DNA of 64,000 bases, from the NCBI RefSeq assembly GCF_947623445.1, contig NC_135241.1, positions 18,230,501 through 18,294,500 on the forward strand, given 5' to 3'. The translations under genes and the position numbers were made by a program. The notes beneath the pieces were generated by a model that was given only the letters and a program-made list of their open reading frames with translations, was not told the origin of the DNA and searched no databases. Below are positions 1 through 13,607 of this stretch, piece by piece; positions within the stretch are counted from its first letter, which is position 1, and every line of letters starts with the position of its first letter. The DNA comes from Clavelina lepadiformis. Lineage: Eukaryota > Chordata > Ascidiacea > Aplousobranchia > Clavelinidae.

Positions 1-3000
1 ACCATATGAGCAATACGTCATAACGCCATAAGTTTTCGAAGTTCAACCCGAGCTTAATAGTGATGGAAGTTATCTTTGTTGTTTAAGTTGACTATTTTGT
101 TATCGTTTTTAGGGCATTGCATGATCACCTCGTGGAAAGGCTTTTAAGGAAAGTGGTTTTCACGCGGATTAAGTGAGTAATAAGTGAACGGTTTTGTTGT
201 GCTGCATTCTGAAAATGTAATCTTGTTACACGCAAGAATGCGTCCAGTTATATTGTGACGTGTGTTTTTATGTCTACGTAAGATTAAGTGCCTGCCCGTT
301 GCCACTACTTGGTCTTGTACAAACAAAACTCTAACGCCAGCTATTACTGCGCCTTTCACATGGCGTTCTAATCTAGAATCTAATAACCAAGTGATCTAGC
401 GCCTTCAGATAGCTTTTGGAAGGCCAGGTCGCCCGCTGTACCGTAAATGCTATCGTCATTTTCATATGACGTACAACAACTGACGAAAGGAACGCATGTA
501 AACTTTTCACTGTTTCTACAAGTGAGATATTTTGGTGGTTATTGCCCAAAGGGTGGATATAAATTGTCAGGCTAAATAATTGCAAAAAATTCAACGCTCG
601 TTATTTCTTGATTCTTACTTTGTTGTTAAATTTTGCTTCACGATTTTCTGAGTATCGCCGAAAGCCCCCGCTTTCTATTCTTAGAACAAAACAGTTTCTG
701 GGCTTTATGTATCACATGAAAACCTCTTGAGATTGTTTCAAAACTCCAGTGTTTTTAATCTAATTTTAAAACCTTACCTTTATTTCGCTAATTCGTTCGC
801 AGTAATCGCCCTTAGGCTTGTTTTTAACTACACAACGCACCGCAGTGATTTCGATGTGGTGACTTACCAAGTCCAGACTAAACAAGGTTACAACGGCCTG
901 TCTTGACTGTATAGCTATAACAAGTCAACCATTTCTCGCGTCAGAATCAAAAAATCATTGGCATTCGTTCATTGTGGTCATGTGCGGTATGTATGATAGG
1001 GATTCGATTCAAAACAAAAGTATTTCCTATTAGCACTAAATTCAATGCTTGTGTGGGTTCATTAATAAAGTTAGCCTTACACACATACTATACACAAATA
1101 GTCACTTGGGTAAAATTATTACCATTTTCAAAGTGGAGTAGTTTTATGGCGTTATAAGTATTTAAACAAACTATAGAATTCATATGAATAAGCAAATTTG
1201 TTCTAGAGTGGTCTTTGCATGACGCTTTGTGAATCACACCAAGACGAGTTATGTCCTGAAGAAGTTCTTTTTCAAGTGATGAATTTTTCAATATGACTCC
1301 GGTGGAGTCCTTGGCTTGATACTTTACAACACAGCCTAAATGTTAGTTTGTTCTTTTGTTTTAAACACCTCGACGCAATGAAAAAGATTTGGGCTGTTTG
1401 TTGCATATTTTCTACAATGATAACGTTTAAATCTGGCAATGGTTCTAACACTATAGAATTTTTTTACAGAAACCTGATACTGACATGTAATTTGTTTGCG
1501 GTTTTTCGCATGAAAAGCGCATTTTGTTGAAGTTTCGGTACTTGTTTACGAGATGAGTTTAGTTAATTTCGTGCTTGGTTGTGTTTTATCACGTGTGTTT
1601 GATCACATACTTTTGATCACTGCACCCTTTTTCCCGGTATCCGCTTTTTATGATTGTTGTTACGTGTGTAATGTTCATTGCATTCACGCTTTCGTCATTC
1701 TTTTAATGAATAACTTTCTGAACTCCCTTAAAAATTACGTTATTACGTTCGCTTTCAAGCGGATGTAGTCGTAATTGCAGTAATTGTAGTCGTAATCGTA
1801 ATCGCTCTCGATTGAAAACCTAATCGCTTCTGATTAAGACAATATTAGGCTATTTTGAACACATCGCCCACACAATCTATTGAAAAGACGTTGATAGCAA
1901 TGCTTGGCAGCGATTTTCACAACAAGTGTCTGTTAGGCTAAATGGTAATGAAACGCGAGAATCATGGTTAGGTTAGGCCCGTTCTCAATCATACGGTTTC
2001 CATTTCTAAACTTGGTTGTTGACCTTTAAAGATTGGTGGCAAGGTTAAACAACAAGCATTCTGCCGCCCCGTTTATCCGTATTAAAGCTTCCGAGTGTCA
2101 TTAATTAAAACGTGATTCGACAGCAGCAATCGGCGCACCCATTCGATACTCCAGTAACTCCATCAGAGCTATTTAACAGCTTTTTCTCTCTTGCCGTATT
2201 TGTATATATATCCACGTCGGCGGTTTACTTGTGTTAAATGACGTGCATGCTGGCATTTTAACCACTAGACATCCTAATTCGGTACTTTGTCTCACATTAA
2301 AATGGTATACATTGTTTGGAAAAAACATGTTTTTGGTTTATTCAAAAGTTCCCGCTTAATTCGCAAACATTAAAAACATTATGCTGTTACGACAGAACTA
2401 TTATGGTGGCCTTTTGTTTTGCTATGTTGTGGATTCCCTCCTTGCTTACTCTATCTACGAGTTGTTTTCTGAGCCAAGCAACACCATGTAGTAAACAGAC
2501 AAACCCGTGTTGTCTTTGTTTTGCTTAGTCTCTGCACGGACTTACTCTACGGGATTCTCCCCGTATCACGTTGTGATACTCAGAAAGCTGTCATATACTT
2601 ACCCTTCTCTGGGTTCTCGATTTTTGGAGTGTTTTGTTACAGAAGTTGCGCGTAACTCGAGAACTTATGGCATGATTAGTTGTCTGCAAACTTGAGCTGA
2701 AATAGAAGCTTGCTTGGAGGGATATGCCGCCAGGGATTAAGCATTTCGACAATATTTCGTTCTGGCCATTGTTTAAGTTGTACTTTTGAGCATGTGTACG
2801 CTTGATTTAATTTGAATGGAGTTTATTTCAACTACGTTTGGAGCCCAAACCGCTCAACTGAACTCCGACTGAAGCTCAAGGACTGTTGAAGGTTGGTGTT
2901 GCTGCTTTGAAGCCGAATCATTTGCCGAAATCATCGAAGAATCACTTTTTCCCAAGTCTCAGTCATCAAGTTACTGGGATGAGTCACCCCGGTTTGGAAT

Positions 3001-6000
3001 TTCTTACTTCCCGTCGGTTGCGCACGAGACCGTAATGTTAGCAGACATTACGTTATCGCTCTAGACCAGTTTGGAATCCTTGACGTAACGGATATCACGT
3101 GTGCACAATAATTTAACCAAATGAAACATTTCTCAAACATGTTTGGCTGTTGCTAGCAGGCAACAAAGCAATTCGGTACAAAGTCACTCACGGCATTACT
3201 GAATTTTGTGTTCAATATCTGTCGGTGGAATGGTACTGCGTAATCAAACCACACCTAATCTACAATGACACCACAGATTAGATCTGATTTCATGGCCATG
3301 TGTTTGTATCGAGGTCACCAATATCGATTTACGATACTGAGTGGATTTCCTGCTTTTTAGTAGCAAAAATCTGTCGTTAGTCAGAGGCCGTAAACAGCGC
3401 ATCCAATTCATTAAATCGGTTTCTTCAGATGAGTTCCTTTTTCTGGCAAGCGGCTTTGAAATCTAGTGACGGTTAGATAATTTTGAATAAGCATTTAACT
3501 TTGACGCAGTTTCCACGTGGAACCGCAGTGCTTGATGAAATCGATGAGAGAAACTTGCAGTTCCCCTTTCATTAATAATACATTGTTTTACGACCGTCTT
3601 TGTTGCGTATTGGCGCTGGCGAATTGTCAGATTAGAGAGAGTTTTGACAAGTTTCGTGGATACGCAGACGCTCTGTCTGAAATTTTGGCTGTTGTCAACG
3701 TTTCGTCTGCCCTTTCGAGTTATTGGATTTTTTATGAGACCGGGTTTTTATTGGTTCAAGCCCTGTTTCTGTTGAAATACCCTTTTACGGCTGTAAAAGT
3801 TCATTCATGGACGCTTTATTGCAGCGAACCGTGCCTTAATCTACGTGATGTTTTTCAGTGTATTTGTCTCGGAGGTTTAAAATCGCATCGCTTTGATCAA
3901 AGTGTTTGCAAGACCGTTTGCGGCGTTTCAACCTTACGCTGACATAAATCCAATGTTTTGCGCCATGTTCGCCATCTCTGCTTTCTTTCATTTGAAGTTG
4001 TTAACGAGTTGTCCAGCGTTTAGCGGTGAAAAACGGTCCAGTCTACTCGCGGATGTGGTTTTTACCACGACGTCTTGATGAGCTTCAGCTTCCTAGCAAC
4101 GACGAAAACATTGTTGTTTTGAAAATTAAAAACTTGTTTGTCTGTCGTTTCGCGCGACTTAGTCCGCTTTTTGATTGACTAATATGCCGCAAAAATTTCT
4201 TCACTTCTGCAATGCGAAATTAATGATGAAAAATAATTTCGCTATCCTGAAGATCATAGTGAAATTTAACAAATGCGTTGCTGGAATAGGTTCAAATCTA
4301 AAACAATTTGGTCTAAATTTCAATGGATTTGGTCCTATTAATTACCTGCTAGTAATCGAAATCGTAGAAGAAGCAGTGTAGTCAGATTTTGCCATAAACA
4401 ACCAAGATTATTGTTATAACGGACTCGCATCATACGGTTCTTTGCCTGTCAAATATTCCTACCTGCATTACACTACAATAAATTAATCTTTGCAGCTGAC
4501 ATTTCGCATTACGGTCTCTTGCGAATCCACCCAGTGAAAGGTTTCGTGTTCTTTATAGACTTTTATTGCGGCTAGAAGACACGTGCACACTATGTATGTG
4601 ATAAAGGCGTTCATCTTAGCTCAAAACACTTGTATCGCATATAATAATTTGTTATCAAGTAACTTTGGTTTGGACTAGAACTTTAGTAACCCATTACCCA
4701 GTCTTTAGTTTCTTAAATTTTGGCACAGGCGTTATAGTAAACGTTTTTTACATGTGAAAACAACGCTCTTTATCCCGAACTTTCCGGAGTAGTATTTGGT
4801 CGTTTTCGTTGAAGAGAATGACAAGGATGAATCTTATTGTAAAATTTTGAACAAGACCAAATGTATGTTGCCTGGCAAATTTTATACCGAAGCAAACAAG
4901 TAGGTGTTAAACGTGAAAAGTTTCTAAAATTTTAGCTGACCTGATGCTTGAGGTCTTTAGTTTCTTAGGAAAAAGACTCTATTGTTTCATAGCTTTTTAC
5001 CAAAAACAATGATAGTGTGAGTGTATATTTGCCTGAGTAACTTATTTACAGCTGGGCACATTTTAAGATTATCTTTCACAGTTACTTGCTGTTTGTGCGG
5101 CGAACATGTAATTGCCCTGTTGCTTTGACCACAAAAAGAATCACGACAACTTGTGTCGCTGTTATCTTCGTCTAAAGTCTAAACAAAGAGACATTTTTTC
5201 GAAAAATTTTCCATCTCTTTGTCAACGACTGGATTTATTACAGCGTTCTTCATCGCGCAATGCATCATTCGCTGTGTAAGCATGGCTCTGTGGGTGAGGT
5301 TGTTGGGCTGTTTAAATTAAGTTATTTTGTAAACAGCAGCGAACGGCAACGTTCATGAGAGCTTGAAGTTAGAAAACTGTTGATCGATTTACGTATTTAT
5401 GAGTAAGGTGTACAGATGAAAGAGTGATAGCTGTGAAAACTCGAATGACATGCTAATCGTATTTAATTATTTATTTGCGAGCTGTAAGTACACTCACGTA
5501 AATAATCGTTCAGACTTCTAAGATCCACGATATTGGCACCCGTATTTCATCATTATTTGGCATAAATAGAGAGATCAGTACCCCCAACTTTGCCCATTAA
5601 CGCCTCCGTGGAGATGTTCAAATGTTTGAAGAGAATTTGACCGTAGCTTCCTGTATTTTTGTTTTTGAATTCCTGCTCTATCGTTCGACTCCGCGTTCCG
5701 TTTATTCTCAACGTCAAATATAACCTCGCCCCTATGTACTGGTATTTATTATCTCTGTTGCCCTAAACGAGCGGAAATTCCTTATCTGTGCGCCATGGTG
5801 GTTCAAGAAACCGGACGTGATTGCTTATTAACTGAACGAATTGAAACGTATTACTAGGTGATTACGGGTTGTCAAACTGTTTGCGTTATCATAACTTTTA
5901 TGCCTTGTTTGATGAATAGGTAGGTGGTTTTCGGTTGTCTTGGTTTATCGCCGAAGTTGTAAACCGTTTATAGTGTACAATCGCCCGCTTGTGCCAGCTA

Positions 6001-7900
6001 ATCATATAGCCGTTGCAGATGTCGGTTTGAACCAAGTTGTTTACTGCTGTCTGGACGTTTGCGAGGGAGAAAAACGGATTATTTCGCTGGCTCGAACGCG
6101 AGTTTTTCTTGCGCTGTAGCTAGAAACTTAATACAGTACTGTATCGTAAAATAACCTCCTTCCATTTCGGGAAATGTCAGCGTGTTGGTTTTACCAGACC
6201 TCACAATGGCACCCTGTGTTTCGCTGGTAGTAGTCATTTCGGAAGAAAAAGCGCAAATTCTTTGCTTTCACCTGAAACTTTCTTATCAGTTGCGGGCGCG
6301 GTTTTGATCGTTGTTTTGCTTCATGAAGTACCCACATCTCGAAAACAAAATTTTTCTTGGCAAGCAACGTGCGTTTCAAGCATGAGAAACGCTAATTTTG
6401 GCCTCTAAGTCATACGGTGGTTGAGGCTTTTTTTATCCTTTCCATGTCCGCCTCTTTCAAATGTTTATCAGTGTCAGGTTGTGTTTACGTCAGGGTAGGG
6501 CGTCATGATCAACAACCAAATATGGCCACCCCAAAAGAATGCTGCGTTTGTTCATCGAATTCTGGGACAAAAACGATAATCTTCTGCACTAAAATGTGAA
6601 CCACAAGCAGAAGAACTTTTGCAGGAATTTTTCTGACAATGTTATCCGTTTTTATTTGAGTTGTTTCTTATAATGAAGAGATTATATTTCACGGATCATT
6701 ATGTAAGTTGACGTTTCCCTCTCTCGATCTACCATAAAGATAAACATATGAACTTGAAGAATCTATTTTGCTGAACAAGGCGAGCTCATCGAAGGTTTAG
6801 GTGGTTTTCTTATGTTAAAAGGCATCGGCTTCGTAAAGTTTGAAGTGCAAAGCTTATTTATTGTCAGCAGTTCAAGGAGCTCTAGTCCTAAGAACTGTTT
6901 GTGAGCATTTTCAAATCCACGACCGATATTTCCATTAATATTTCATAAGTTGTTCGTGTTCGCTCTGACTTCTACGTCACAGCAACAGCCTGTTGCATGA
7001 ATGCCTTCAATTAAAATTTCGTCCACGAAATTAACTTTGAAATCTTTTGCCGGTACGCTTGGAACCAGTCTACGGTTAGAAATTTAAAAGTATTCCTAGA
7101 AAACCACTCATTAAATTATTAAACTGTCTTAAATACGAGTTACATTTAGCATCCGGACTATCAGTAGGCAGACGACATTTAATTTACTTTACACAATATC
7201 CCCTTTCTTTCGTCACGTTGGAAGCTCGTCATAACGTTCGGTTTACTTACAGAGTTTGCAGAGTTCAGTTCAAGTGGCCGAGGTTAACTAAATAAAAGTG
7301 GGCTTTTGTTACGAATAAGATCGTCGGTTTTGAACGACCAGCGATGACAGCCGAGTCCTTGGTATCTTCTGACATCGTTTTCGGCAGCGGCTAAACGCTC
7401 TAGTAGCGCCAAAACCACATTTAATAAGGCTTCTTACTTTGGATGTGAAACTCACCTACTATTAACCCCATTTTGATTCGCTAGGCTTGTCACCATCAAC
7501 CTTATTGAATATTTCTTAAAGAATGTCCGTGGCATCAACGTGAAGTTGTTAACTCCATTTCCGAAATACCTGGCTTATGTACTAGAAGTTTGGTAGTTGT
7601 TCCCAAACCACTCTGGCGCGCCGAACTTTGTTTACGCCAGTTCTTGGGTTGTGCTTGAGCGCACGCACTCGGTGCAGCTTCTTGTTGAATCTACTTTGTC
7701 GGTTGCTTTGACCACCACTATATATGATAGAAGACTATGTTACAACAGTTTTTAGATGTTTGAACCCTTTTGCTGTGTTGAGAAAAGCCGGATTAATTTT
7801 GCTCGATGTCAGCACTGTTCGTCAAGACCGTCCTGACACATCGGGCTGCGTTGCGCGTTGATACAGTGCCTTGTATTATTGCTTTCTGCTGATAAAATCT
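1..7900. other. CpG-rich stretch with no recognised gene
   Basis: No reading frame here resembles a known protein. The longest is about 140 codons near 3517-3942, starts at GTG and shows no family signature. CpG is frequent: in 6961-7380 I count about 22 CpG by eye, against about 6-7 in a similar length of the AKAP1 intron near 36.6-37.0 kb. The block could be an unmethylated intergenic or regulatory domain, or part of a large intron of a gene off the left edge. I see no transposon termini here. Confidence 0.5.
1764..1805. repeat. Short imperfect GTAGTCGTAAT/TAATCG repeat
   Basis: A run of related units (GTAGTCGTAAT, GCAGTAATT, GTAGTCGTAATCG, TAATCG) repeats over about 42 bp. It is a degenerate microsatellite and no function is implied. 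Confidence 0.5.
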
Positions 7901-7925
7901 TTCTGGCTAAACGAACACAAGAACG

Positions 7926-7980
7926 ATGGCACTTTGCGATAAGGCGACGCGATTAGCGACTGTTTGCTTTAAGTGGCAAG
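7926..7980 (+). other. Candidate 5' exon with a strong splice donor
   Basis: An ATG at 7926 opens an 18-codon frame (MALCDKATRLATVCFKWQ) that runs into CAAG|GTAAGTGAG, a near-ideal donor at 7981. The upstream 150 bp are CpG-rich, as expected for an unmethylated promoter. I found no downstream acceptor that keeps this frame open for long: joining to 11953 gives a stop after 19 codons. It could be a non-coding first exon of ASH1, an exon of an unknown transcript, or chance. Confidence 0.25.
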
Positions 7981-9792
7981 GTAAGTGAGAACTTGACTAC
8001 AAAGCAGGCAATTTTTCATGTTATAAATGAGAAATAAAAGAGCAGTTTCGAGCCTCGAAATCAGCCCAAATTGTTATTTCATCGCACTCGCCAGTTTTTA
8101 ATTTGTTTTAGTGAACCTAATAGCTCACGCGTATGTGATTACTGCCGTGCGACTGGAATGCAACTCTAAAATGACCGGTGAAGAGTAAGCAATTAGCTAC
8201 TCTGGTCAGCGCAAAGGTTATCGACTGACTACTGTAACGCTCTATTAGGGTCACGCTTCGATATCCTATGTCACGGCTTGGATAATATTTTCAACTGTAG
8301 TGGTAAATCATTTGCTTTACGTGTGTGGTAAAAGTATGCGATTAAAGAAGAGATAGCTTTCTTCCCATTATAAGGGATATACTTGAATTTTTTCAAGAGC
8401 ACACGGAAATAGCGGGTGTGTGTATTTTCCGTTGAAGCATTTCCTGAAGTACCGCAACAGACGGGAAACATATTTCGTCAACTAAATTGTCCGGTTTCCT
8501 ACAACGGTAGCGTAGATTTGGCCTTGAAAATATTTTCGTATATGAAAATTTCTTTCTGGTTAAACCGCCACTTAACTGGGCTCAATTAGAATTTGTACGG
8601 CCCAACGCTTGGAATTGCGGGAAATTCCGCAATCGTTTGCTGTTGGCGTACAATCAACTGAAACGTGTTATCACACAGTAACATTTAACGACGGCGCTAA
8701 AATGTGGTTTGCCGATGTTTTTGATACAATGAATGCAACAAATGGTGAAAATTCCCGACAATTTCGAACTACCCAATTGTAGCTCAAATGTAGAGGAAGG
8801 GCTACCTGACATTTGATAATACAAACAGTACTTCACAGAGGTAACTATTAAAGGCTACGCATCGGTTTACTCTTGAACGAGTTTTTATTGCACTATTTTT
8901 TTTCTTTTCTAATGTCTACGTTCGTATGTGATTATATTGCATGCGTTAATGCGGTTAAGGCTTAAACAAGGTAAAACTTCGTTCTAAAGCGAATTAAACA
9001 TCACTGTCTTGTCGCATACAAAAATTATTGCCGAGGTCATAATTCCATGCTCAGTTGCTCATGCAGAGAGCTCAAGATGGTTCTTTTCTAACTATGTGTG
9101 AGTGTGATTACAGACAAGTGTATTTGTTTTGGCCCCGAGAGAATGGTTATGGCATTGGACGTTTATATTGAGCAAGGAGAAGGCGATTGCGACAGTTAAG
9201 TGAAGAACGCAATTAGCTATTTGTGACTGTAGAACATGATCCGTGCTGTGCGGTGTGGGAGAGTATTGCCTCGTTCCCGCGAGAGATAAAACTTGAAGTT
9301 GAATTCGTTTTTAGTGCGAAACCGAAGCAGATAAGATGCGGGCTGTGTTACTGAAATTTAATTCCTCATCTATAAGTCTATACAACATACTCTTAAATCA
9401 TTTGCATGCGTAATTTGAAAACGCGATAATCATCTAAAAGTTGCCAAAAATTGTTTTAGGGCTTTTTACTTTTATACTCAACTGTTGATGTTTCTAGATT
9501 GTTGCTGGTTCTATTTCACGCCTTGGTATATCACGTCGTTAGCGACAAATTGACATCGTGTTTACTGACACATATCACGTTTTTATTAATGGCTTAGCCA
9601 GTGCTCAAATTTTTATTATTTTTTGTGGTTTAGGAGCATTATGTCTATTGTTTTGTATGTGTTTCACCGGAAGTGTGTTTTGCATTACGTCATTGTTTAT
9701 GGATTAAAATCAACTTCTAATCCGGCCTGTTGTCGCATTCAGTTTATAATTTAGTCTCGAAGCTGCGGTAATCAATTGCGACTCAGGTTATT

Positions 9793-12196
9793 ATGGCGGC
9801 GTTAATGTAAGTTTCGCTTCCCACCGTCTTTGAATTCAGTTTGCAATTGCCGGAAGTCTTTAATCTGCTGTTTGTGCGTTTAATTGCAAAGCACTTTATG
9901 ACGTAACATTTAAAATATTAAAATGCGTTTCAACTGCTTTTTGCATTCGCGAGTTGCTTGTTTGGAAAGCTGCGGATTTCATGCCAAAAACAGTTTAGCA
10001 ATAAACATGTTATATAAAGTTGCAATGTGACAGCAATATAAATTAGACTGAGTATTGGGCGCTGTTTTTTTTTTCTTAAATTGTCTTACCAGTTCTTTGC
10101 TTGGCAAAGTTGAAGCTGAATACTTTGCGTTTTATTTACCATAAGGAATCATTTACTAGCTTGTCAAACTACGCAAACCATCACACTGAAAAATGTCATA
10201 TTTCCTGTTTGTTTATTATTACTCGTCTGGATGGCAGATATCTGACTGGGCAAAAAGATCATCTCAATGAATGCCGCATTTTTGTCGAGGTCGCGTGGGT
10301 TGATATTTCAGCAATTAACCACCTCCAGAGCAGCGAACAAGAAATTTATCACATGTAAACGGGTTCAGTTTTTGATTAGTGGTGGTCTCGCTCTGCCATG
10401 GGCTCGATTAAGGAGCCGCACGAGTTTGCGCATTTATCACTCTCACTTCCTACTGTGCTGGAACAATGTTTTGCGCTCGGGTTGTTGATTTATCGTGATG
10501 CGCTGACGCTTAATAAAGTCGGTATAATTCCGACAGTATGCCGGGTTGATATCTCCGAATGGCTTGCTTTAAAAAGTCGTCAATGTTTGACGCAGTCGTT
10601 CTGCGACGTTGTAACTTTCCTACTTTGTTTAGTCCTTCTGCCTCTGTTTGCTTGACACTACGTGCGTTTATCCGTTAACAAAGAAGTTTCTCACCGTTTG
10701 TGCAACGGGGAAACACTTCGAACAGGACTAGCATTTAACAAGTGAAAGGTGTTATTTATAGCTTTTGAAATGGATGCAATGCCTAGACTTAATATCCCGA
10801 ATTGGCTTACTGTGATCTTGATCGCCCAGTCACGTAGCAAAACCCTGTTGGAAGGTCGTGTTTATGAGATCACGTACCTGAGGCGCCGATTTCGCTGAAG
10901 GGCGATCCAAATACTTTGCAAGGAAATTTTTTTGGTAAATAACTATATAACTCGTCATGCGGATGCTCATGACATCATTCCAAAATGATTCCAAGCTGAT
11001 GTTCCAAGTTTCGTTTCTATAAACAGATTTACGCGGCTACGGTCGGTTAAACTTTGATGTAAATGTTACATCAAAAAGTTCTGCCTCTTAAAGAAAATTA
11101 ATGGCTGTTGTTGTCACTTTTAAGGGGAACACCTAACTGTATTTATGCCAAATTAATCCCCCACCTGACAAGAGATAGCAGCGCAAAATTTACGATTTGT
11201 CGATAAGTCTAACATTTTTTCTATATCTTTGACTTAAGGTATTAGCTAAAAGGTTTTTTGTTAGGTTTTTTATTACAGAGTTAAGATTATACCGGTGTTG
11301 AGATTAAGGTTGTTACCCTTTTATGCTAGTCGCTGCGGAAATGAGAAGCTCTACACTTCGATGCTCTGAGGCGTAAAAGTTTCCGATACGACCTTCAAAG
11401 GTTCCCACACTGACTGAAGTTTGTTTGCCGGCGGGTTTCAGTGTTGTTGGCGCAGCGAACGGATTTATTCCAACGAGCTTATTTACCAGAATACTGTGGG
11501 CTTGTTTTGATCGCTGGATCTCGGCAAATATTTTGATGCAGTTGCAGTCGCGGTGCGTAAACTCTCACATACTGTTTCCGATGGCGTGTTTTCAGAAATT
11601 TGAAGTTTTAAGCCTGCTTTGGAAACTCAGCCCAATGGATAACGTTAACTTGTGAAAAGGCTTCAGAAGCATAATTGTGGTTAAAGTTCCATGCGATAAG
11701 CAGTCGGCGAGGAATGCGCCAAAAGGGCAAAAAGAAACTTGTATATTCTCAAGTAGTAGTTCCTTGTATGGTGTTACTGGAAATGTCATTGTTTCAAGAT
11801 TAAGTCCACGGAACTTACGCCTGCATAACAAAAATCCATTCAACTATGTGTTATTTTAAATGGTTCTATATCGAGGTCACGTGCTATAGTGTTTTGCACG
11901 TACAGTACGTGCATTGATTAATCGTCAGTCTTTTTTCGTTTTTTTTTTTCAGCGGTATTAGTAGGAAGAGCCTCATTGCTTCAAAAGGGTGTAATTTTGA
12001 CAACAGTTTGACCAACCGTGTAATTTATGTTAAAGTTATGGCTGTAAGATCGCCTGAATTAGCTCATAAAACTCAAGAAAGCTTGACCAAGATTTTACTA
12101 CCTAATCATTCTAATGTCTTGTGTGATATGATGCTGTTTGAACAGCGTAGTATGTGCCTATTTTCTTGGTTAAATGCAGGCAATTTAGCAGACTGA
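9793..12196 (+). CDS. Candidate small two-exon gene, about 85 aa, unknown function
   Basis: I do not recognise this protein. Exon 1 is 9793-9806: ATGGCGGCGTTAAT followed by the donor GTAAGTTTCG. Exon 2 is 11953-12196, after a long T-rich tract ending in TTTTCAG. The junction completes an ATC codon, and the frame then stays open for 80 more codons to TGA at 12194-12196. The product would begin MAALIGISRKSLIASKG and is basic near its N-terminus, with no clear membrane segment or zinc motif. In support are the good donor, the excellent acceptor and the maintained frame. Against it are the 14-nt coding exon 1 and the lack of homology. Exon 2 might instead be a 5'-UTR exon of ASH1, whose first coding exon begins with the same CGGTA after its acceptor. 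Confidence 0.25.
11895..11913. other. Perfect 19-bp palindrome next to a splice acceptor
   Basis: TGCACGTAC-A-GTACGTGCA has two perfect 9-bp arms. It contains two ACGTGC/GCACGT cores of the kind used by bHLH-PAS factors and ends 39 bp before the acceptor AG at 11951-11952. It could be a regulatory site or a small hairpin near the branch-point region. The sequence is certain, the role is inferred. Confidence 0.4.
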
Positions 12197-13592
12197 CTTG
12201 TTTTTCATTGTTCCTCGTTTCATCAGCTTGTTATTTCACTTTCATTTTACGGCAAGCACTCAACCTATAATGAGTTTGTTAGAACAGCACCGCCAAAAGA
12301 GGTCACCATATTTGGTTTCTGTCGAATCGACGTATTCGCATACATTTTGTGATCCAAAAATCGATGCGTTGGTATGCACTGTGATAGATGAGCGCACAAG
12401 AGATAAGACCGTTCCAATTTCGCCTGCTGATAGTGCGCAGTACGCTGATGGCCACATATTTGAACGTACAGTTGTGCTTTGCCAGGTTTCTGTCATTTAT
12501 GCATGTGCATATCTGTTGCGTTAACGATTGATATTTATATTGATTTTGCTAGGGTTGCAATATGTTTGTACGTTTAGTGCTTGGCTTAACAGGTGTAGTA
12601 TTTATAAAAAAACAAAACCTTTTACATAATTTATGTATTTTTATTGTAAAATCGTTGATGGTCAGTGCATTAGTGGAAATACGAAGTGTTCCGTTTTATC
12701 TGTTCAGCCAGACATAGTTCAGATTGCCTGTGGGTTTATACTGGTTATAATCCATGTTTATTAATTACTTTTATGTTAAGCATTGAAGTTGGGTAAAGTG
12801 TATACCAAAGCTAGGGTATGTTGGGATGAGTTACAGCTTACCAAAGCAGTGAAAGAAACACAGTATAATAAATAATCTCCAGTGTCATTAAAAAAGCCGA
12901 TGAGTAACAAGGTGAATCACATTATCCTTGGGGCGTAAGTTAAGTTATTTCAGCCTGCGAATAAAGTCATGTGTGGCTGTACTTTTAATAAACATTTCTA
13001 AATATGGTGCTACATTTTGCTTTTGTATGATTATCGCTTTTATAGCAGTGCTAGAGTGAAGGGATAAGTTTGAGCCTTAACAACAAAACTGTAGTTTGTC
13101 AGACATTACCTTGTCAGCATAACTATTTCACTCCTGTAAAAACGTTTTCTAGATTTTCAGTTGACTGCATACCTACAACTACTGTAAATAGCATTGTATG
13201 TAAAAGAGTAATTGGTGGTTGATGTGGTTAAGTAACGGCCTTACGACTCTTTGCTGTGCCACCTTGGAATAAAATTATGATATGGTAAAACGCAGGTATG
13301 TCATATTTATGATTAGACTAAGCGTAGTTATCGGTATGTCAAAAAAACTTGCTTTACAGCCAATTAAAATGTCAATATTATCCTTTTAAACTTGTCATTG
13401 TGTATATCATGCATAGTTTGTAAGATTTTAATACTAGTTGTAAATGGCATTGTAGGAATATTTGTTTTATTACAGCAATGACCGGTAGTGATTTCCATTA
13501 ATATACTTCTATAATTTCTTTTGAAATAAACATAATGCACTATTGAAAACTGTTGCAGTCTTTAACTCATTAGATTTATTGCTGGTTTTCAG
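12197..13592. other. Region upstream of the first ASH1 coding exon
   Basis: CpG density falls across this stretch. A polyadenylation-like AATAAA lies near 12869 and could end the candidate small gene. A plus-strand frame at 12268-12522 and its minus-strand shadow show no family similarity. The acceptor TTTTCAG at 13586-13592 defines the start of the ASH1 exon or a trans-splice site. Confidence 0.4.
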
Positions 13593-13607
13593 CGGTACCT
13601 AGTTAAA

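Noticed and set aside
3517-3942. 141-codon plus-strand frame
   Set aside because: Starts at GTG, no recognisable domain, no flanking splice or poly(A) support. Length is possible by chance in 64 kb.
11049-11080. Hairpin around ACTTTGATGTAA / TTACATCAAAAAGT
   Set aside because: Imperfect and AT-rich. Such inverted repeats are expected by chance at this composition.
12198-12524. 108-codon plus frame and overlapping minus frame
   Set aside because: The sequence around 12268 looks protein-like, but the only donor (CAG|GTTTCT) is weak and both strands are open, which is typical of chance.
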